In this document: piece after piece, positions 61,258-64,000 of the stretch | Layout of the letters: each line of letters starts with the position of its first letter | How positions within the stretch are numbered: the first letter of the stretch is position 1 | Source: Planctomycetota bacterium | GTDB lineage: Bacteria; Planctomycetota; Planctomycetia; Pirellulales; Lacipirellulaceae | Direction of reading: 5' to 3' | Assembly: GCA_024278955.1 (NCBI GenBank) | Contig: JAJRSE010000002.1 | Location: 62,001 to 126,000 of the forward strand | DNA: 64,000 nt | Notes under the pieces: generated by a model | What the model was told of the DNA's origin: nothing | Databases searched by the model: none | The model's input: the letters and a program-made list of their open reading frames with translations, nothing else | Program-made: the position numbers and the translations under genes

Positions 61258-63009
61258 CTAGCACTCGCTCTCGCCGACGTGCCAGTCGTCCAAATGAATC
61301 TCGACCGAAACCCGGCCCCGATAGCGGTTGATCACCGGCCGAAAGGCGATCGAGAATGTGCCATCGATCCCCGCAAGTTCTTCTTCCCAGTCTCCGCCAC
61401 CAAACGCCACGGCACGCATTTTTACGCCATGCTGGTCGAAAGTCATCGACAGATGGTGGCCCGTCGCGCCCATTCGTTTTGGCTTCCCTGCGAGCCGTAC
61501 TTCGCTAGCACATAGCACGGGCCGCGAGTTGCCTTGGCCAAAGGGGGCCAGGCGATCGATTTGCTCTACCGTCTGACGAGTTAGCATTTGCAGCGTCGCT
61601 TCCGCGTCGATTTGGAGTTCGGCCAGGCGACCATCCTCGGCGATTTTTTCTCGAGCAACTTGGCAGAAGGCAGCTCGAAATTCGTCAACATGCTTCGCTT
61701 GAATTCTTAACCCGGCTGCCGCAGCATGGCCGCCATGGCTTTCTAGTAAATGTCCACAATCGGCCAACGCTTCGTGTAAATTGAAACCAGGCACACTCCG
61801 AGCAGACCCAATTCCTGGCTTCACGCCCAAAGGATCGCCTGCAATTAGTACTACCGGTCGATGGTGCTTCTCGGCAAGTCTACCTGCCACGATGCCTATC
61901 ACGCCGGGATGCCACGTGTGGTCGGTTAACACCAACGCGGGCGAGTCGCTCAAATCGCCCATCGCTTTGACCTGCTTCGAGGCAGCAAGCATGATGCTGC
62001 GATCTTGCGATTGTCGTTGCGAATTAAGCTCGTCCATGTACTGAGCAATCGTGTCGGCTCGCTCCACACTGTCGGTGGTCAATAGCTCGATCGCAATGTC
62101 TGCCTGCCCTAGTCGCCCCGCAGCGTTAAGCCGTGGCCCGATCACGAAACCAATATCTTCGCATTCCAGAAACGATTTTTCGTGGAGTTGGGTCTTCCGC
62201 AGTAGGGCAGCAATCCCCACCGACGGTTCCGCTTTGAGCGAGTTGAGACCATAGCGAACGAGGATACGATTTTCATCAATCAGCGGCACGACATCGCAAA
62301 CCGTACCAATGGCCGCCAGGCCAATCGCTTGTAACAAAAACGTCCGCAGCCGATCGGTCACTTTCTTGCCATCGCTTGCACATTGGCAAAGAGCCCAAGC
62401 AAGTTTGAATGCGACTGCCGCACCACAAAGCCCTGCAAAGGGATATTCGGTTCCAGGCAGGCCCGGGTGAACAATTGCGGCTGCCTCCGGCAAGGTGTCG
62501 CCCGTTTGATGGTGATCGGTCACCACCAAGGTCAGCCCGAGGTCCTTCGCTACCTGAGCTTCCTCAACACTCGCAACCCCGCAGTCAACCGTAACAATCA
62601 GCTCGGTTCCTTGCTCAGCAATTTTTCGCAGGGCATCGGCGTTAAGACTGTACCCTTCTTCGATTCGATGGGGCACATAGAAGTCGACTATTGCACCCAA
62701 TAGCCGTAGACAACGCAACAGAATCGCGGTCGACGTCATCCCGTCGGCGTCGTAGTCGCCATAAATCGTGATCCGCTTTTTTACTTGGACCGCAGCGTAG
62801 ATAATCTTCGCCGCCTCTTCGGCTCCTGGGAGCTCGGCTGGCTCGCGTAGACCGCTAAGTTTGGGATCAAGAAATTGTCGAGCAACGTCAGGATCGCTAA
62901 TCCCCCGAGACATCAGCAACTGCGCAACAACAGCCGGTATTCCCGCCGCCCTTTCCAGTGCGGCAACATCAAGAGGATCGCAATTGGCAATGCGCCAGCG
63001 CTTAGGCAT
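61258..63009 (-). CDS. recJ: Single-stranded-DNA-specific 5'-3' exonuclease RecJ
   Basis: The DHH-family nuclease acts in recombination and mismatch repair. Metal motifs: DYDADGMTSTA (motif I), VDCGV, VTDHHQTGD (DHH motif III), and SHGGHAAAAGL (DHHA1). The C-terminal OB-like part ends in the RecJ-type FRPVINRYRGRVSVEIHLDD. Total 583 residues matches RecJ (560-590). ATG at 63009. The start region abuts the repeat at 63027. No recombination partner genes nearby. Confidence 0.95.
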   Translation of the reverse strand: MPKRWRIANCDPLDVAALERAAGIPAVVAQLLMSRGISDPDVARQFLDPKLSGLREPAELPGAEEAAKIIYAAVQVKKRITIYGDYDADGMTSTAILLRCLRLLGAIVDFYVPHRIEEGYSLNADALRKIAEQGTELIVTVDCGVASVEEAQVAKDLGLTLVVTDHHQTGDTLPEAAAIVHPGLPGTEYPFAGLCGAAVAFKLAWALCQCASDGKKVTDRLRTFLLQAIGLAAIGTVCDVVPLIDENRILVRYGLNSLKAEPSVGIAALLRKTQLHEKSFLECEDIGFVIGPRLNAAGRLGQADIAIELLTTDSVERADTIAQYMDELNSQRQSQDRSIMLAASKQVKAMGDLSDSPALVLTDHTWHPGVIGIVAGRLAEKHHRPVVLIAGDPLGVKPGIGSARSVPGFNLHEALADCGHLLESHGGHAAAAGLRIQAKHVDEFRAAFCQVAREKIAEDGRLAELQIDAEATLQMLTRQTVEQIDRLAPFGQGNSRPVLCASEVRLAGKPKRMGATGHHLSMTFDQHGVKMRAVAFGGGDWEEELAGIDGTFSIAFRPVINRYRGRVSVEIHLDDWHVGESEC

Positions 63010-63026
63010 GTCATCCGTAATTGGTG

Positions 63027-63100
63027 TGAGTCCAGAGGCAACCGTCCAGAGGCCCGTGAGGAGAGGAAATCGCTAGACTCTCGACCCTGGACTCTACTCC
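63027..63100. repeat. Imperfect inverted repeat, gagtcca/tggactc family
   Basis: gtgagtccagaggcaaccgt (63027 on) and ctctcgaccctggactctac (63077-63096) are imperfect reverse complements. It lies between recJ and rpmG on the minus strand, filling that gap. Confidence 0.6.
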
Positions 63101-63103
63101 CTA

Positions 63104-63280
63104 CTACTTCTTCTTTTCGACATGCAAAGTGTGCTTCCGAAGACGCGGGCAATACTTCTTGAGCCGCAGCTTTTCGCCACCCATTTTTCGGCGGATCGTG
63201 TAGTTGTAGTCGCCGGTCTCTTCACAAACCAAGAATACTGACTCGACCTTCCGCTTTCTTCTGCCTGATTTCTTGGCCAT
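63104..63280 (-). CDS. rpmG: 50S ribosomal protein L33
   Basis: A 58-residue basic protein: [20 protein letters not shown], then the L33 core with Cys-bearing turns ([32 protein letters not shown]). Two cysteines lie where zinc-binding L33 has four, so it is the reduced, non-zinc form. Start ATG 63280 follows AGGAAAAG. Two tandem stop codons end the gene. Confidence 0.93.
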   Translation of the reverse strand: MAKKSGRRKRKVESVFLVCEETGDYNYTIRRKMGGEKLRLKKYCPRLRKHTLHVEKKK

Positions 63281-63490
63281 GATCTTTTCCTACTTCGTCT
63301 AAATTCGGGTTGGGTACTACGGGGGGTGCTAGAAGAAGCACGTATCATTGTGGGCAACCCGCCATTCTACGCCTTTTGCCAATTTCTTCCAGTGGTGAAA
63401 TCGGGCCCTTTGGTAGAGATTCAGACGCATTCCTCACCTTGTGAGCCGCAGGCGGCACTCTGAAGAAGTCGCTAGGCCACCGGAAGAGCT

Positions 63491-63814
63491 CTACGCCTTG
63501 GCGGCGTCGAGGGCTTCTTGCAGGCGAGCCTTGGGCTGGACGCCAACAAATCGGTCGACCACTTCACCATTCTTGAAGACCATCAGCGTGGGGATGCTGC
63601 TTACACCGTAGTTTTGAGCCGAATTTGGGGAGTCGTCGATGTTGATTTTCGTCACTTTCGCCGAGCCAGCATTCTCGCCTGCTAATTCCTCGACCATCGG
63701 AGCGATCTGACGGCACGGGCCGCACCACGGAGCCCAAAAGTCGACGAGCACAGGCTCTGAGGACTGAATAACTTCCGCGTCGAAACTGCTGTCGTTGACT
63801 TCTTGAACGCCCAT
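63491..63814 (-). CDS. trxA: Thioredoxin
   Basis: A 107-residue thioredoxin with the active site WCGPC (FWAPWCGPCRQIAPMVEELA), cis-Pro in SIPTLMVFKNGE and the C-terminal helix expected for the fold. Reduces protein disulfides in the cytoplasm. Start at ATG 63814 (MGVQEVND), where the fold begins; the longer frame from 63895 is not like the family. About 210 bases separate it from rpmG downstream. Confidence 0.94.
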   Translation of the reverse strand: MGVQEVNDSSFDAEVIQSSEPVLVDFWAPWCGPCRQIAPMVEELAGENAGSAKVTKINIDDSPNSAQNYGVSSIPTLMVFKNGEVVDRFVGVQPKARLQEALDAAKA

Positions 63815-64000
63815 GATGGAAAATTCCCCAGATCTGGGGCTCCTTTTGCTTGTGCAAATGTCAATCCAAGGACCAAACCAGTCCAAGACCGCCATTTGCT
63901 ATTGGTTGTTTTTCGCCTTGCTAGCTACTACGCAACGATCGATCTGTAGGTTCAATCGCCACATCGCGTCCCAGCAGGAGAGGATTTTCAGGGAACCCGC

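Overview
The window reads as chromosomal DNA of a planctomycete, most likely Pirellulales-like. The grounds are a run of very large prepilin-like proteins behind two GspE/PilB ATPases and PilT, an alternative complex III operon, a DUF1598-type secreted protein, a PEP-CTERM protein, and many hairpin-forming intergenic repeats of the kind seen in Planctomycetes and Verrucomicrobia. This placement is an inference from gene content. No rRNA, tRNA, CRISPR array, transposase or prophage gene was recognised.

Layout. (1) 1-12342, minus strand: a type IV pilus / type II secretion-like operon (pilB-like, pilT, gspE/pilB-like, gspF/pilC, four prepilin-like proteins and a truncated fifth gene). (2) 12655-16849: small secreted, regulatory and coiled-coil proteins and a creatininase-family amidohydrolase. 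(3) 16961-35634, minus strand: one almost gapless array reading narC-like diheme cytochrome, narG, narH, narJ, narI, a NarK-DoxX fusion, a second NarK, then actA-actF for alternative complex III. (4) 35797-43132, plus strand and divergent from (3): an Rrf2 regulator, a nitronate monooxygenase-like flavoprotein, a hemerythrin-domain protein, a B12-binding radical SAM protein, MobB and a quinol-dependent NO reductase. (5) 43199-45443, minus: feoB and feoA. (6) 45874-54142: planctomycete-type envelope and secreted proteins, a stand-alone LigD phosphoesterase-like protein and a long coiled-coil protein. (7) 54386-59355, plus: lysS, a LolC/E-type permease with a LolD-type ATPase, and ilvE. (8) 59444-63814, minus: a PEP-CTERM protein, a secreted protein of unknown function, recJ, rpmG and trxA.

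How the parts fit. Regions 3 and 4 form an anaerobic nitrogen-oxide respiration island. NarK proteins import nitrate and export nitrite, NarGHI reduces nitrate with quinol, MobB serves molybdenum cofactor maturation, and qNor removes NO. The Rrf2, hemerythrin and flavoprotein genes look like NO or redox sensing and defence. Alternative complex III oxidises quinol and reduces a periplasmic carrier, but no oxidase, nitrite reductase or N2O reductase lies in the window, so its partner here is open. FeoAB would supply ferrous iron under the same conditions.

The most unusual sequence-level signal is a set of several families of imperfect inverted repeats at gene junctions. In the prepilin operon they are translated: they provide start codons, one stop codon and long basic leader peptides. 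One copy sits in frame inside lysS. A second recurring motif is a family of intergenic hairpins sharing a CCCAGG-GATTGCAAT-CCTGGG core, probably terminators.
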